This document shows, in pieces, positions 53,881 through 64,000 of a stretch of 64,000 bases of DNA. The first letter of the stretch is position 1; every line of letters begins with the position of its first letter. The stretch is from Dactylonectria macrodidyma. Lineage: Eukaryota; Ascomycota; Sordariomycetes; Hypocreales; Nectriaceae. The translations under genes and the position numbers were made by a program. The stretch covers positions 1 through 64,000 of the forward strand of contig JAGMUV010000053.1 of the NCBI GenBank assembly GCA_020744425.1, given 5' to 3'. The notes beneath the pieces are model-generated. The model saw only the letters and a list, made by a program, of their open reading frames with translations, did not search any database and had not been told where the DNA came from.

Positions 53881-55159
53881 GACAAAAGTACCCTGTCGGC
53901 GTTCCTTAAGTTTGTTTGTACGGATAATCACGAAAGTCAGCTTTCTAGCTTGTGATCTCGTATTAGACGACTTTGTAAGCGGCATTTCTCCTGAAGCAAT
54001 AGGCCGTGGTGTGGAAATATGCTAACCAGATTAGGAAACTGTAACACTTTACCTTGCTCTGTTGCTGGTCGTCGAGGTCGCCGACTTGCATAGTAAACTG
54101 CAACAACAATATAGATCCAATGACAACAAGTCTTCGTTTCTGTATTCGCTATGTATCTGAATACCCAATTAATCGATAAAATATAGAAATTTCTAGTTGT
54201 GGTGCTGAAGACCTAAGCTGCAATTGCCTACTAGAAGGTGGTGGAGGGTTAAGTGCAAAATTTCAGTCCATTTCACATAATCATACTGAACTGTAGGTTT
54301 CACAAGGGTAGGGTTCGAACCACTGGTTGAAGCCGAAATAGTGCTGTATTTAGGCTTCGTATTGATGGATCTTGTGTTGTTGTTTCATCTAACTAGCCAG
54401 CAGGTGCGCAGTGGGGAGATATGGATCTGTGCCCCATAGGCCGATAAGACAGTCCCCTTATCGCTTCCAGGTGGGCGCACATACCACCTGCCGCATCCCA
54501 TCTGCTGCTTGTATGTATCTTGGCCGCGATGTTCCAACAGTTTCGTATTTCCAGGGCCTCTTCAAAAGAATTAGCCATCTTCCAGTCCGGGGAGAATGTT
54601 TGAGGTTACGATTCAAAGTATCATCAATCCAAGAATCTACCTCTATATACTATGTAGTTTGTCATCTATCCTAGGGAACGTTCATCAATGCAACGACGAC
54701 AACAAGCGACACCAACGGACAGGCTTTAGGCCCGGAGCGCAAACTTGCTCTTAGCACCGTTATACTAGCTGCTTCCTGAAGAAGTTGGTGGCCTCGTAGC
54801 ACATATTCTTCCATCTTAAAGAAGCTAAAAAAGCTGAAATTTTGGCAAGCGTGGTAGCATTAGGTGTTTGAGATGCTTAACTTGTGAAGACACTGTTTTT
54901 TTTTCTTTACATTATGCCAGCAACTCGTTCGACCTTGATGGAGCGGACAGATAAGTAAATAGTAGCACACATCCGGATGGAGGACCAAAGATAACTAGTA
55001 AAACCAAATGCAAAAGAAAACCGACAAGAGCAACAGTATGATGGGCCTAGAATCGAAGCCTAAGGCAACAGTGACTAAAAGAAACCACAGGTTCTACTAC
55101 ATGTTGCTCTCTTCCTGTCCCCAATAACTAACTAGTTACAGCTTACGACACTTGACTCG
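53881..55159. other. gene-free region
   Basis: About 1.3 kb with only short ORFs. A GGTTCGAACC near 54313 resembles a tRNA T-loop, but no tRNA can be built around it. Nothing else seen. Confidence 0.4.
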
Positions 55160-56926
55160 TTACTCAGCGTCAAAGCCCCGGAGCCACACCTTGGTCTTAG
55201 TAGTGATCTTCGAACCCCAAACCCACAGCGCTACACCGCCCAAGAAGATGGCAAAGAGAACAATCGCGAGGGTTACAAACATCAAGTACTCATCCTTGTA
55301 CCACCAGTCCACTGTACTGTAAGAGACACCAAAGCCAATGGCGTTCTTAACGATGTTGACAACGACGCCAATCTCAATAGCCTTCCTCGGATAGCTCTCA
55401 GTTGAATAGGAGATCATGACGTTGCTCCCACCAGTCAAGTTGGCGTTGATGACGGCCCAGAGAAATCCAATGATGGCCCAGTGCCACCCACGCTGAAGAC
55501 CGACGCCGACGAGGGCGGTAGCGACCGGCGTTGTGATAGCGAAAGGCAACAGAATGGGCAGAATTGCCTCGGGCCTGAAGTAGCCTTTGCGCTTCAAATC
55601 TCTGGCTGCAAGCCAATCCGCCATGAAGCCGCCAACGGGTATTCCGGCCAGCAAGCCGAGGAGGACAGAAATATTAAAGAGGCCAACGTCACCCGACGAC
55701 CACAAAAACGGCGGTTGGGCGTAGGTGACGGAGACGAGGACGGAGACGCCAATGGTGATGGCGATTGTGACGCCAAAGAGTAGGACGGTGACGATGACGG
55801 CTGGGACAGCAAGCACTGTAAAGGGTTCCACAAGGAGGAACACGAAGCTCGAAACGGCGTGATGATGCTTCACGGACCAAAAGAAAGACCGGCGGCGCCA
55901 GAGAGAAGCAGGCGCATCCGGGCCTTCCCTGATCACCAAAGAAGGCTGCATCTCGTGTTGTTCCGCTCGTCCATCCTCCTCAGAAGCAGCTTTAGTGTTG
56001 GTATCGTCCACCACTTCCAGGGCTGAGCTACCGCCTTCGGGAGTCGCCGAAAGTTCTGGGTCACCAGGAACTCGGATATTCATGATGGGCTCTGGGAACA
56101 TGAGAACGGTGGCGATGAGGTTGAGGGCCGAGATACCGCCAAAGAGATAGTTGGGATACCGCCAGCTGCCCAGATTATCGATCATGTAGCCAGCAATGAG
56201 AGGTCCAAAAACAGTGCCCGCCCCCAAGGCCCATGTGTAGACGCTCATAGCCCGAGATATGAACTCGCGGGGAAACAGCAGCACCACCATGACGGGGCCA
56301 AGAGCTTCGACGACGCCGCCGCCCAGACCACCGACAACTCGTGCAGCGAGAAGCGAGTCGTATGATTGAGCGGCGCCCTGCCAGAAGAAGCATGCAGTGA
56401 AGATGGCGAGACCGATTAAAATGGTATATCGGCTGCCGATGTAGGCGACGGTGGGCACCGCCCAGATGTTCTATGAGATGAATCTGAAAGTCAGCGTCGA
56501 CGGGAACCTGGGAAGATAAATAGTGTCCAGGAGCGAACTTACCCCAAGGCCAACAGCAAGTGTGGCCCAGCTGGCCAGCTGAGACGCCTTGCTACTGTCG
56601 ACATGCAGATCTTTCATGATGGGAACAATCATCGGAGGGATGGAAGCGCTGAGGAACTGGCCCATCATGACAAAAAAACAGAGAGACCCCAGCATTGTCA
56701 GCCGCCACCAGAGCGGCCATGTCTAACAAGAAAAGGTCAGCACCTAAATGCGAACCTGGGAAGTTGAATGACGTTGATAGAACATCAAGAAGAGGAGCTG
56801 TCGCGCCCGGGCTTGGCCGAAGGCACATGGGAAAGACAAGGATGGAGATGCAGATATGAATCATGATTGACTGACCATGGGGTTTTCCGGGCCGACATGG
56901 GTGTTAGATGAGAGGAGAAGAGGCAT
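55160..56926 (-). CDS. MFS transporter
   Basis: Three exons (56926-56876, 56722-56543, 56470-55160) join in frame over two GT-AG introns; about 513 residues. The sequence has about 12 hydrophobic segments with a charged loop in the middle. SSKASQLASWATLAVGLG and IGSRYTILIGLAIFTACFFW start the first half. The GRxGR-like loop is replaced by AARVVGGLGGGVVEALGPVM, as in fungal SVOP/HOL1-like major facilitator proteins, followed by RAMSVYTWALGAGTVFGPLI and the SWRYPNYLFG motif. It probably sits in the plasma membrane and moves a small organic molecule. It is divergent from the dehydratase-like gene, sharing a ~750-bp intergenic region, which suggests co-regulation with the block to its right. Confidence 0.9.
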
Positions 56927-57674
56927 CGCGTACTGGCAAGCCACTGCTTGGCTTGCTTGTTCGATAGATGGATACCGACTAGCACGATGCTTTCAAAATT
57001 TTCGGGGAACAATGAAACAAGGCCTGCAGGTATTTATGCTGAAGTGGACGTTGACAAGTTGTAGAGATTTATCGAAAAAGCAGGCTGTTGAACGGCCAGT
57101 GCACGGGTTGATGTCTCCAGGGTCAAAATGAGCAGATAAAGGAATTTGGTTGGTCTTATAGTCACAGGTCCGGAAGGGTATCGGATGAACCCCAGACAGC
57201 AGACATGGGGTAGCGAGGGGTAGAATAGCAGGAATAAGAACAGCCACTAAGGTCTAATCGAGCCAGCATCATAGATTCAAATGCCTAGCAAAAGCGCCAA
57301 GCTCCAACACGTAGGTAGCATTGACTAAGATGGAGCTTCCTCTCGGCTGCGCCCATCCTGATTCCTATTCGTAAGCCGTCTCGGCAGTTCCGAAGCTCCA
57401 GTGCGGATAACCCCAGACCCAACGAGTAGCTCGGGTCTCTTCCGAAACTTGATCCCGATGCTGAATAATTGAAACCACCTGCATGAGGGCTCTCGCGCTA
57501 TTCGGCTCAAAGTGGCCTCGAGTACCCTACTTCATAAAACACATGGCTCTCACTACAAAACCAGCCCATGAGCATCCGCCCTCCTCTCTCTCTCTCTCGC
57601 CCGCAAGCAGCAATCATCAAGAACACTCCAAAACCTCAAAATGGTGCCCGCAAACTTGGAATTCGCTGGTGGGC
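56927..57674. promoter_or_regulatory. divergent promoter region between transporter and dehydratase-like gene
   Basis: No other gene recognised. Contains a CT-rich tract near 57585-57600 just upstream of the plus-strand gene. No specific binding sites identified. Confidence 0.4.
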
Positions 57675-58308
57675 ATGCCTTGTTCCCTCTCGGAGAGACA
57701 TGTCTTGGCTAACCCAAGTTTTGTTAACCCAACCACAGACTATTTGGCGTTGTCGAACCTGACTTGCGACTACTTCCATAGTCTAGACACCAAGGTCAGC
57801 TCCTTGCCATGTTGTTTATCATTTTGTTCTTGCTGGCAAAGGGTCCCTGAAACATGGATTTCAATTAATAGTCTGCTTACTCTGGCCATAGGATTGGAAA
57901 TTACTGAGAGCACTCTTGGCACCGGCTCTGCGGGCAAGTCCAACATTCCAAAGCCTCGAACAACGGGCCGATGCTAACTCATGTCCTTTCCAGACTGACT
58001 ACACTGATCTGGGAGGGCCAATTGACGAGGCCGTGTCAGCAGATGACTTTGTTGCCAAAGCCAGCAACGTCATGTTCGGCGACCCCTTACTGCGGGCTCA
58101 CCATCTCCTTGGGGCGTCCAAATGGTCGGTTGATGAGAACCTAAACGTCACAGGTCGGCACCAGGTGCGGTCCGAATCGAGAATTCTGGCCAGCGAACAA
58201 TCCAAGGAAGTTGTCAAGGAGTCGCATCGATGGGTTGTCGTCACGGTTAGCTATGCCAAGGTGGATGGAACATGGAAATTGTCTGGCATTGCACCGAAGA
58301 GTCTGTAG
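57675..58308 (+). CDS. scytalone-dehydratase-like (SnoaL/NTF2-fold) enzyme
   Basis: Three exons: 57675-57794, 57892-57933 and 57994-58308, about 158 residues, all phase-compatible. The first intron is GT-AG; the second seems to use a GC donor (CGG|GCAAGT) with branch CTAAC and TTTCCAG. The protein reads TTDYLALSNLTCDYFHSLDT, DWKLLRALLAPALR, then DYTDLGGPID, the HHLLGASKW block and GRHQVRSE. These match the core of scytalone dehydratase, including His residues at the positions of its catalytic pair. The family dehydrates polyketide-type phenols (melanin pathway) and has many relatives in other secondary-metabolite pathways. The start is chosen as the first in-frame ATG giving a normal length; an upstream start cannot be excluded. 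Confidence 0.78.
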
Positions 58309-59162
58309 ACTGAGTGTAGACTGTGGAGCGTGGAACCGGCTGGTTGGCATTTTCTTGCCATTCATTTTTAGAATTCAGTTGATCATAATGAAGTCTGCTT
58401 CTGAGATATTTCTGGATATGCTGCTCCCCTGTCTGTTCTGCGAAGTAGCTAAACGAAATAGTGACATGCTACCACGTAGGACGCACAACGGGAGAACTAC
58501 TGCACCAGGTGCTTGACCGACAAGTCTCCGCTAACCGAGCTGCAATTTCCCCCACCAGACCCGCGAATGACGATCTCTGATGCAAGCCACCGGGTAACGC
58601 GTCACGTACTGGGTTGAACAAGCAGAACGCCTCTGACAAGGTTGACGAGACCCTGTCGTCGTGAAAGGCCGCTTAGTCATTCTGACAACCTCCGAGTCTA
58701 ACCTAGTTCCACACGAAGCTATACTGGAAACGAGGTAGTACGGTATTTATGTGGAAACCAGCTCGAAGTTTAATTCTAGTGGAGCCAACCAAAGGGAGCT
58801 TCTCCTAGAAAAATTGTCATTTTGTAACGACACATGATCTCTTAGTTGAGATACTACTTCAGCGCCAGAAATCCGACGTAACCGTGATACTTTGAGACGC
58901 GACAGCATCGACACCTCGGGTTTTCCGGTCCCAGGGGTATGCAACTTGGTTCTCATAATGATCGCCTCCATCGGATGGCCCGAGAGATGCCACTGTTCGG
59001 GTCCTTCCGACCCCAGATTACAAGAGAAGTATGCCCTGGTGTATCAACTTAAACGCGGGGAAGTAGGGGGCCTCGGTATTTCCTTCAGGAGATAAATACC
59101 GACCTTGACATGCTTAGTTTGTTGTGGAAGTAGTCAAAGCACAAGCTTACGCGCAACTCGTC
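58309..59162. other. intergenic region
   Basis: No gene recognised; presumed promoter of the monooxygenase. Confidence 0.4.
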
Positions 59163-61030
59163 ATGCCTTTCAAAATCATCATTATCGGCGGTGGCCTGAC
59201 GGGCAGCTTGCTAGCTCTTGGTCTCATCCGTAATGACATTGATGTCCAGGTCTACGAGCGCTCGGAGCCTCACTCGACACGCGAAGGACTGCAAATTCGT
59301 CTTACGGCTCCAGCGCTACAAGGAATGAGAACATGCCTCACCCAGGAGCACCTTATGGCCATCGTCAAGAAGTTTGGCCCTGCCAGCGAGGCCAAGGCTG
59401 AGGCTCCACGCGTTTTCCACAAAGACGGCAGCGTCTTGATCGACCTCAGCAAGTTCCCTGCCTACGGCAAAAACGCGCCCATCAACCGTGGCCTCTTGCG
59501 AGACTTGATGGCTGATCCCGTGTTTGATGCCGGTAAACTCAAGTACAATCTTGCGTTCGATCGTTACGAAGTACTCAATCCTGGCATGGACAATGAGAGG
59601 ATCAGAGTCTGGCTAGCAGATGGTAGCCACGACGACTGTGATCTTCTCATCGGCGCCGATGGTAGCTACACAAAGGTGTGAACGGAAAATAACACTTGCA
59701 TAGCCCCTTCATGCCACACTCGTATCCACGAACCGCGCTGACATTAGGCTGCTAGGTCAATAAGCAGATTGGGCTGAACTCCATCGACTACATCCCTAGG
59801 CACGTTGCCATAACGGCCAAGTGCGATCTCCCAACATCAAGGTTTCTCAAGATGTCCAAGGAGCTTGTTGGCGGGCCGGTCATGACCTGGGCTGACAAGA
59901 AGTCTTTCTTTTTCGGAGGTACGTGAGGGACTGACCCTTTTCTCTTGCATCGTCATCCGGGCAAGAATTGGAGCACTTTCGACGTGGCCACCTTTCAAAA
60001 TCCTGCCTGGGCGTTGAGTGTGAACAAAGGGCTTGAAGCTAACGAAAAGCTGCATTTACAAAGTGTACCTCCCAAAGAAGGATGAACAAGACGGTAGCTC
60101 CGCAGCAGCCAAACCGAGCGGTCAAAAGTCATACGATGAAGGCCTTTCCTCGTGCATGATCAGCTTAAATGTTGAGCGCCACTTGCTACCAGAGGACCTT
60201 GACAAGCAGAGCCTCGATGCCCAATATGACTTTATGGCAAAGAGCATAGAAAGCTGGTCCCCTATGTTGTATGCTTCTCCCCTTTATGTCCTCCTAACGA
60301 AGATTTTCATTGTGGATTTGCCGTCTAATTGAGTTGAAACAGCCAGGAGATGGTTGAAGTCATGAGAGGCGCCCCCCTCCACATTTACAGACCTAGAACC
60401 GCAAAAAAGCCAGCCAAGGAATGGCGCAAGAAGGTTCAGAATAAAGACAAACCGGAGTTGGGCCACCCTCGAGTCTGGGTTATAGGCGATGCAATGCACG
60501 CTATGCTTCCTCCAAGGTAAGCAATCCAACGCCTTTGATGCATTACGGGTGGTATCTTGATAAACCCCATCCGTCATGATTACGATTTCCGGGAAGTTCA
60601 GAAACGCTGATTATAACATAGGGGCATGGGTGGTAACATGGCCATGCTAGATGCGGGTGAAGTCCTACCGTTCCTGGTCGATCTGGCCGCCAAGGACAAA
60701 TTGGACAAGCGCGTGTCTAATGCTGAAATCGAGAAGGCACTTTATGTTTTTGAAAACAAGATGATCACCCGGTCATTCGATTGGGTGAAGAAGAGTGGTG
60801 GCGATAATTTTGTTGTAAGTGGACATGGACCTTTCAGCTTATCAATTCATTCGTGGGTTAAGACTGACAATATTATGTAGCCGTTGGATACCTCTACCAT
60901 TTCTGGGAGGCTTTTCTTCATTCTCATGGGGCAGTGGTTGAATCTTGTCTGTTTCTGGACGAAAGTCACACAGCTGTTCAGCAACAAGCCGCTGGAGGAC
61001 AAGACACCCGAGTTCAACATGTTATTGTAA
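59163..61030 (+). CDS. FAD-dependent monooxygenase
   Basis: Six exons (59163-59675, 59756-59918, 60064-60268, 60343-60516, 60622-60814, 60881-61030), all GT-AG and phase-compatible, about 465 residues. Motifs in order: the dinucleotide-binding fold IIIIGGGLTGSLLALGL with a YERS acidic end, the LLIGADGSYTKV (DG) motif, and VWVIGDAMHAMLPPRGMGGN, the GD motif that binds the FAD ribityl chain. This is the p-hydroxybenzoate-hydroxylase-like class A group, which hydroxylates or epoxidises aromatic or polyketide substrates with NAD(P)H. The C-terminal hydrophobic stretch (LFFILMGQWLNLVCFW) may anchor it to membrane, as in several fungal tailoring oxygenases. ATG at 59163 directly precedes the FAD fold. 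Confidence 0.9.
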
Positions 61031-61690
61031 CCCGATCATGTGCTCATATTTTGGTTCTGGACCTTCTTGTTCGATTCGTTTAATTACAGGGCACGAGAGC
61101 CGGGATATTTCACATGGTTTGGATGGTTTGGTTTGTACATCGACAGATTAAAAGGATTTCCCAATCAATTAACTTTTGTTGTTTTACATCCGAAGCCCAC
61201 ATTTTCTCAACTGCGATACTGACTGAACTGGCTGCAACTTTGGCAGTTGAGGCTCAACTATTCTTGGATTGTAAGAAGTAGTAAATCCCGAGAGCCGGGA
61301 TTGCCACAAAGAGTAGAGCAGCCCATCTTAATATTAAGCCTTATGGAGCCGGTGCTATGAGCAAAGGTTTTGACTCCAACCTAGGTGTAGAACAGTTCCC
61401 TAGTGCAGTTGACGACGAGCGTACTGTTATCTAGTTTGTCTTGCATGATTCGATACCTTTAAATATACAACATCACTCGGTAGACAGTTGACAGTATTCC
61501 GTACAATTAGAGACTTTTGACACTAAAACCAATCAACCCCCAGCACTACAGCCACTCCCAGGTAATGAATTCTCTGCATCAACCCAGTCCTTCTGACCAC
61601 CTCATAGATTCCAGAATATCGGGGATACTAGCAACAAAAATGCGGCGATCCAGTTGTACTAGTAAGTGTTTGCTTTAAGTGAGGCTTTAA
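61031..61690. other. intergenic region between convergent genes
   Basis: No gene recognised. A possible small last exon of the EthD gene with a hydrophobic ending lies near 61610-61660 (minus), not proven. Confidence 0.4.
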
Positions 61691-61698
61691 GTCGGTGG

Positions 61699-62600
61699 TC
61701 ATTGAACTATCGAACGGTTAGACTCTTCAAATGTTCGTCTTCGAGTGGATATACTTACGGGCACGTTTCGGTCCAGGTCCCAAATGGTCACCGCCCTTGT
61801 GAACAACATGAAGGGCACATTCTCATCCAGATGTAAGCCCCCGTAGTTAAGAGCTTTCTGCGCGGCCCGTACTTTGGTTACTGCGGCGTCGCCGTCGTGA
61901 AGCCACAGCTTTATGACTGAGCTGATTGTTGGCAATCCTTCTCCGCCAAAGTAGGGCCTGATATCTACCCCTGGGACGGGGACGTGGATGCTGGCACGAT
62001 AAACTACGTTGCTGGGCAACTGATTAAGGAGCGCATCGGTAACGCCTCTTGCGAATGTGTCGTTTGAGACAGAGTCTGATGTGGCAGAGGTCCAGAAAAA
62101 GCCACTACAGGTCCTTTGACTGGTGCGGACTCCTTGACGATTGGGGTTGAGGCGGATCCCCTGACGAAAGTTTCGATGCCAAAGATGGAAAATGCAACAG
62201 CCAAGTCATTGAAGTTGGCACCGTCGGGTCCGATCACAGCATTGGTGTAGTTTGACTGTGCTGTGAATGTCGTCGGAGAGCTACTCCAAAGCTCAGCCAC
62301 GTCGTCACGTCCGACATATGCGGCGTTGGGGCCGCTGTTGTTGACGCCAAAGGCCGAGTCAAAGGCGTAATTGAGGGAATATGCCGCCGCAAAGGCATCA
62401 TCCCGTGGTGCGTTCCAGCTCTTGAGCCCGTGAACCAACGTGTGGTAGTACAGGAACTCCTTGTGCGTCAAACCTGACCGACGACGAACCGCGGCGAGCT
62501 GCTTTGGATATGATTGATCGAATTTTGCCAAGGACCCCTGAATAGCGAAGCCGAGGACGAGGAGCAGATTGGCAATGTGAGGAAATATGATGGTGAAAAT
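61699..62600 (-). pseudogene. tandem EthD-domain protein, frameshift in a T run
   Basis: The minus-strand frame begins with a signal-peptide-like stretch (ANLLLVLGFAIQGSLAKF) without a visible ATG, followed by QLAAVRRRSGLTHKEFLYYH and the first EthD-like domain (HGLKSW, ELWSS-type helix). Near 62097-62101 the frame is lost in a run of five T and resumes one base off as FWTSATSDSVSNDTFARGVT, then the second domain (GGEGLPTISSVIKLWLHDGD, FMLFTRAVTIWDLD). A GTAAGT donor follows at about 61755. EthD proteins are dimeric alpha-beta-barrel enzymes or helpers, common in fungal polyketide clusters. The homopolymer makes a sequencing error plausible; the missing ATG argues for real decay or an unseen first exon. 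Confidence 0.7.
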
Positions 62601-63010
62601 CGGATTGTTTTAGTTGGGTGGAGCATGTATTTACAAAGATGGTTCATAACTTCAAGTTGTCATGGGACAGTCTTATATGTTCAGAAACGTGCCTTGAGAG
62701 TTTGTCTCAATCTCGCTAAACTGCCTCAAGGTTCACTTGACCCTCCCGAGGAGCAGGGAACGGTGGGAGCGGGGGCGGGGGCGGGGCCGGGGCCGGAGGT
62801 TCGGCGGTGGAACCCATGAGCCCTCTGTCAACAGGGTTGTACTCCCCTTTTACGAGGTCTTTTTGTGAACCTCGGTCGTATCGTGGCTTGTTTCACCCGC
62901 TGAGTCATAGATGTAGCTTGCTAGTAACAGATTCTTGTTTGCTAGTTTACCAACCTCGGCGTTGCATGAGGAAATCATGAGCGCCCAGATTGGGGTTTTA
63001 TGTCTAACAA
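62601..63010. other. spacer with a GC-rich run
   Basis: Contains GGGGGCGGGGGCGGGGCC-type sequence near 62770-62800. No gene recognised. TA at 63011-63012 is the left duplication of the next element. Confidence 0.4.
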
Positions 63011-63012
63011 TA

Positions 63013-64000
63013 CCATCCAGGACCACCTAATGCACACCCCCACCTAATGCACAACCAAAATTTCAATCTTCCCATACAAAATCCGAATTTTCAATTACAC
63101 CGCATTCGGCCAGGAATGAAGATACTCACGAACCAAGACCTGCCCTGTATAGGATTTATCATGAAATTTTAATATCGGCTTGAATTTTTTCCGTTCCGCG
63201 GCGTGGCTTAGTTCTCTAACCCTTTGAAAATTTTTCATTTTCGCCTCATCTAACCTATGCGACTACATCCACTCAAGTAGGCATATCACCAAATGTACTC
63301 GTGGAACTCCTGCAACAATGGTTCGGGGCGTTTATACCGAAGACGACGTAGCTGAGGCTATACTCGATTTTACTGATAGAGGCTTATCACATGCTGCGGC
63401 AGCCCAGAAACGTGGAGTGCCTCGGTGGACCATTTCTAGACGACTGTCCGGTCATGCGAGCAGGAATGAACGTATCCAGGCCCACCAGCGCATTTCAAAG
63501 ACCCAGGAGGAGACCCTCGTTCGTTGGGTGCTGCGACAAGAGTCTCTGGGCTATGCTCTCTCGCACAGCCAGCTCCGCGCCTGTGTCGAGGCCATCCTTC
63601 AACAACAGGGCGATAACAAGCCTCTGGGCAAGCACTGGACCACCAGGTTCGTCAAACGTCACCAACAACTATCTACAAAGCTTGGAAAACGCCAGGAAGC
63701 CGCCAGATTTGACGGGTTTACACCAAAGGCGGTCAATTGGCACTTCGATATCCGGGAAAACGAGTACGGCTGGATCAAGCCTGAGAACACGGTTAACGTG
63801 GACGAGGGCGGCATAATGGCGGGTTTCGGTAAGTCCTCTACAAGTTCTCTACGGGTTTTTATAGGGTATAACTAATTGGTTGTCCATAAGGCTTGGACAG
63901 CCTCGTAATCGGGAGTTCCGACCCGAAGAAGAAGGCGTTATTAAAAGGCGTCCAGTCGCGCACCTGGACCTCGTTTATTGAGGCTGTCACCGCAACTGGC
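63013..64000 (+). mobile_element. pogo-like element, runs off the window
   Basis: The left terminal repeat begins CCATCCAGGACCACCTAATG after a TA (63011-63012) and contains two CCACCTAATGCACA units and the CCATACAAAATCC block. The right end lies beyond the window. Confidence 0.8.
63318..64000 (+). CDS. pogo-like transposase, 5' part
   Basis: Exon 1 (63318-63828) and the start of exon 2 (from 63891), with a 62-bp GT-AG intron at the same place as in the element at 46108-48301. The N-terminal Psq-type HTH (DRGLSHAAAAQKRGVPRWTI) is followed by a CENP-B-like HTH (GKHWTTRFVKRHQQLSTKLG). The first catalytic Asp lies in NTVNVDEGGIMAGFG; exon 2 begins LDSLVIGSSDPKKKALLKG. No stop or frameshift in the visible part, in contrast to the 46-48 kb copy, so this copy may be intact. 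The second and third Asp are outside the window. Confidence 0.85.

Noticed and set aside
54305..54350. tRNA-like GGTTCGAACC motif
   Set aside because: The bases around it do not form a T-stem, acceptor stem or anticodon arm in either direction.

Overview
The window is nuclear DNA of a filamentous ascomycete (Pezizomycotina). The evidence is the short introns (about 50-80 bp, with CTAAC/CTGAC-like branch points), the fungus-restricted families (Zn2Cys6 regulator, G1 glutamic peptidase, GH64 glucanase, SAT4-type rhodopsin-domain protein, scytalone-dehydratase-like enzyme) and the fungal transposon families (Tad-type LINE, Ty1/copia, pogo/Fot, hAT). A hypocrealean or related host is my guess and is not shown by the sequence. 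Many transposons and some genes carry in-frame TAA/TAG where CAA/CAG would be expected, which resembles repeat-induced point mutation (RIP).

Left part (1-27 kb) is a transposon compartment with clear nesting. It starts with a 5'-truncated LINE with a 13-bp target-site duplication (TSD), followed by a long-inverted-repeat element (3277-4266) and a 467-bp solo LTR (4409-4875). A gene of unknown function (4881-11456, minus) is split by a ~950-bp non-autonomous hAT element (5999-11351, 8-bp TSD). That hAT has itself been hit by an intact pogo-type element (6580-9288), a decayed Tc1-type element (9325-10836) and a small MITE (10970-11145). Then come a broken crotonase gene, a second long-inverted-repeat element (13305-14915) and an intact alpha/beta-hydrolase gene (15022-16287). 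From 17091 to 26953 lies an unusual DNA transposon with ~35-bp terminal inverted repeats (TIRs) and a retroviral-integrase-like DDE gene. It is interrupted by a solo LTR (17641-24067), which is in turn interrupted by an almost intact Ty1/copia retrotransposon (17954-23909, identical-looking 156-bp LTRs). A GH3 beta-glucosidase gene is cut off at the right TIR.

Middle part (27-54 kb) alternates host-type genes with relics. Intact-looking genes are a secreted bacterial-type solute-binding protein (28644-29784), a Zn2Cys6 regulator (37857-39112), a short-chain dehydrogenase (40523-41339) and a G1 peptidase (52775-53576). Broken genes are a second crotonase, a type-B carboxylesterase with a one-base frameshift, a GH64 glucanase with a stop codon and a rhodopsin-domain gene fused to a LINE ORF1 fragment. 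Relics include LINE 3' ends, a piggyBac-like fragment, Fot fragments and an unclassified dispersed repeat. A complete pogo-like element occupies 46108-48301.

Right part (55-62.5 kb) is the most gene-like block: an MFS transporter, a scytalone-dehydratase-like enzyme, an FAD monooxygenase and a tandem EthD-domain protein. Together they look like a small tailoring or catabolic cluster without a visible backbone synthase. The window ends inside another pogo-like element (from 63013). GC-AG introns appear supported in three genes.
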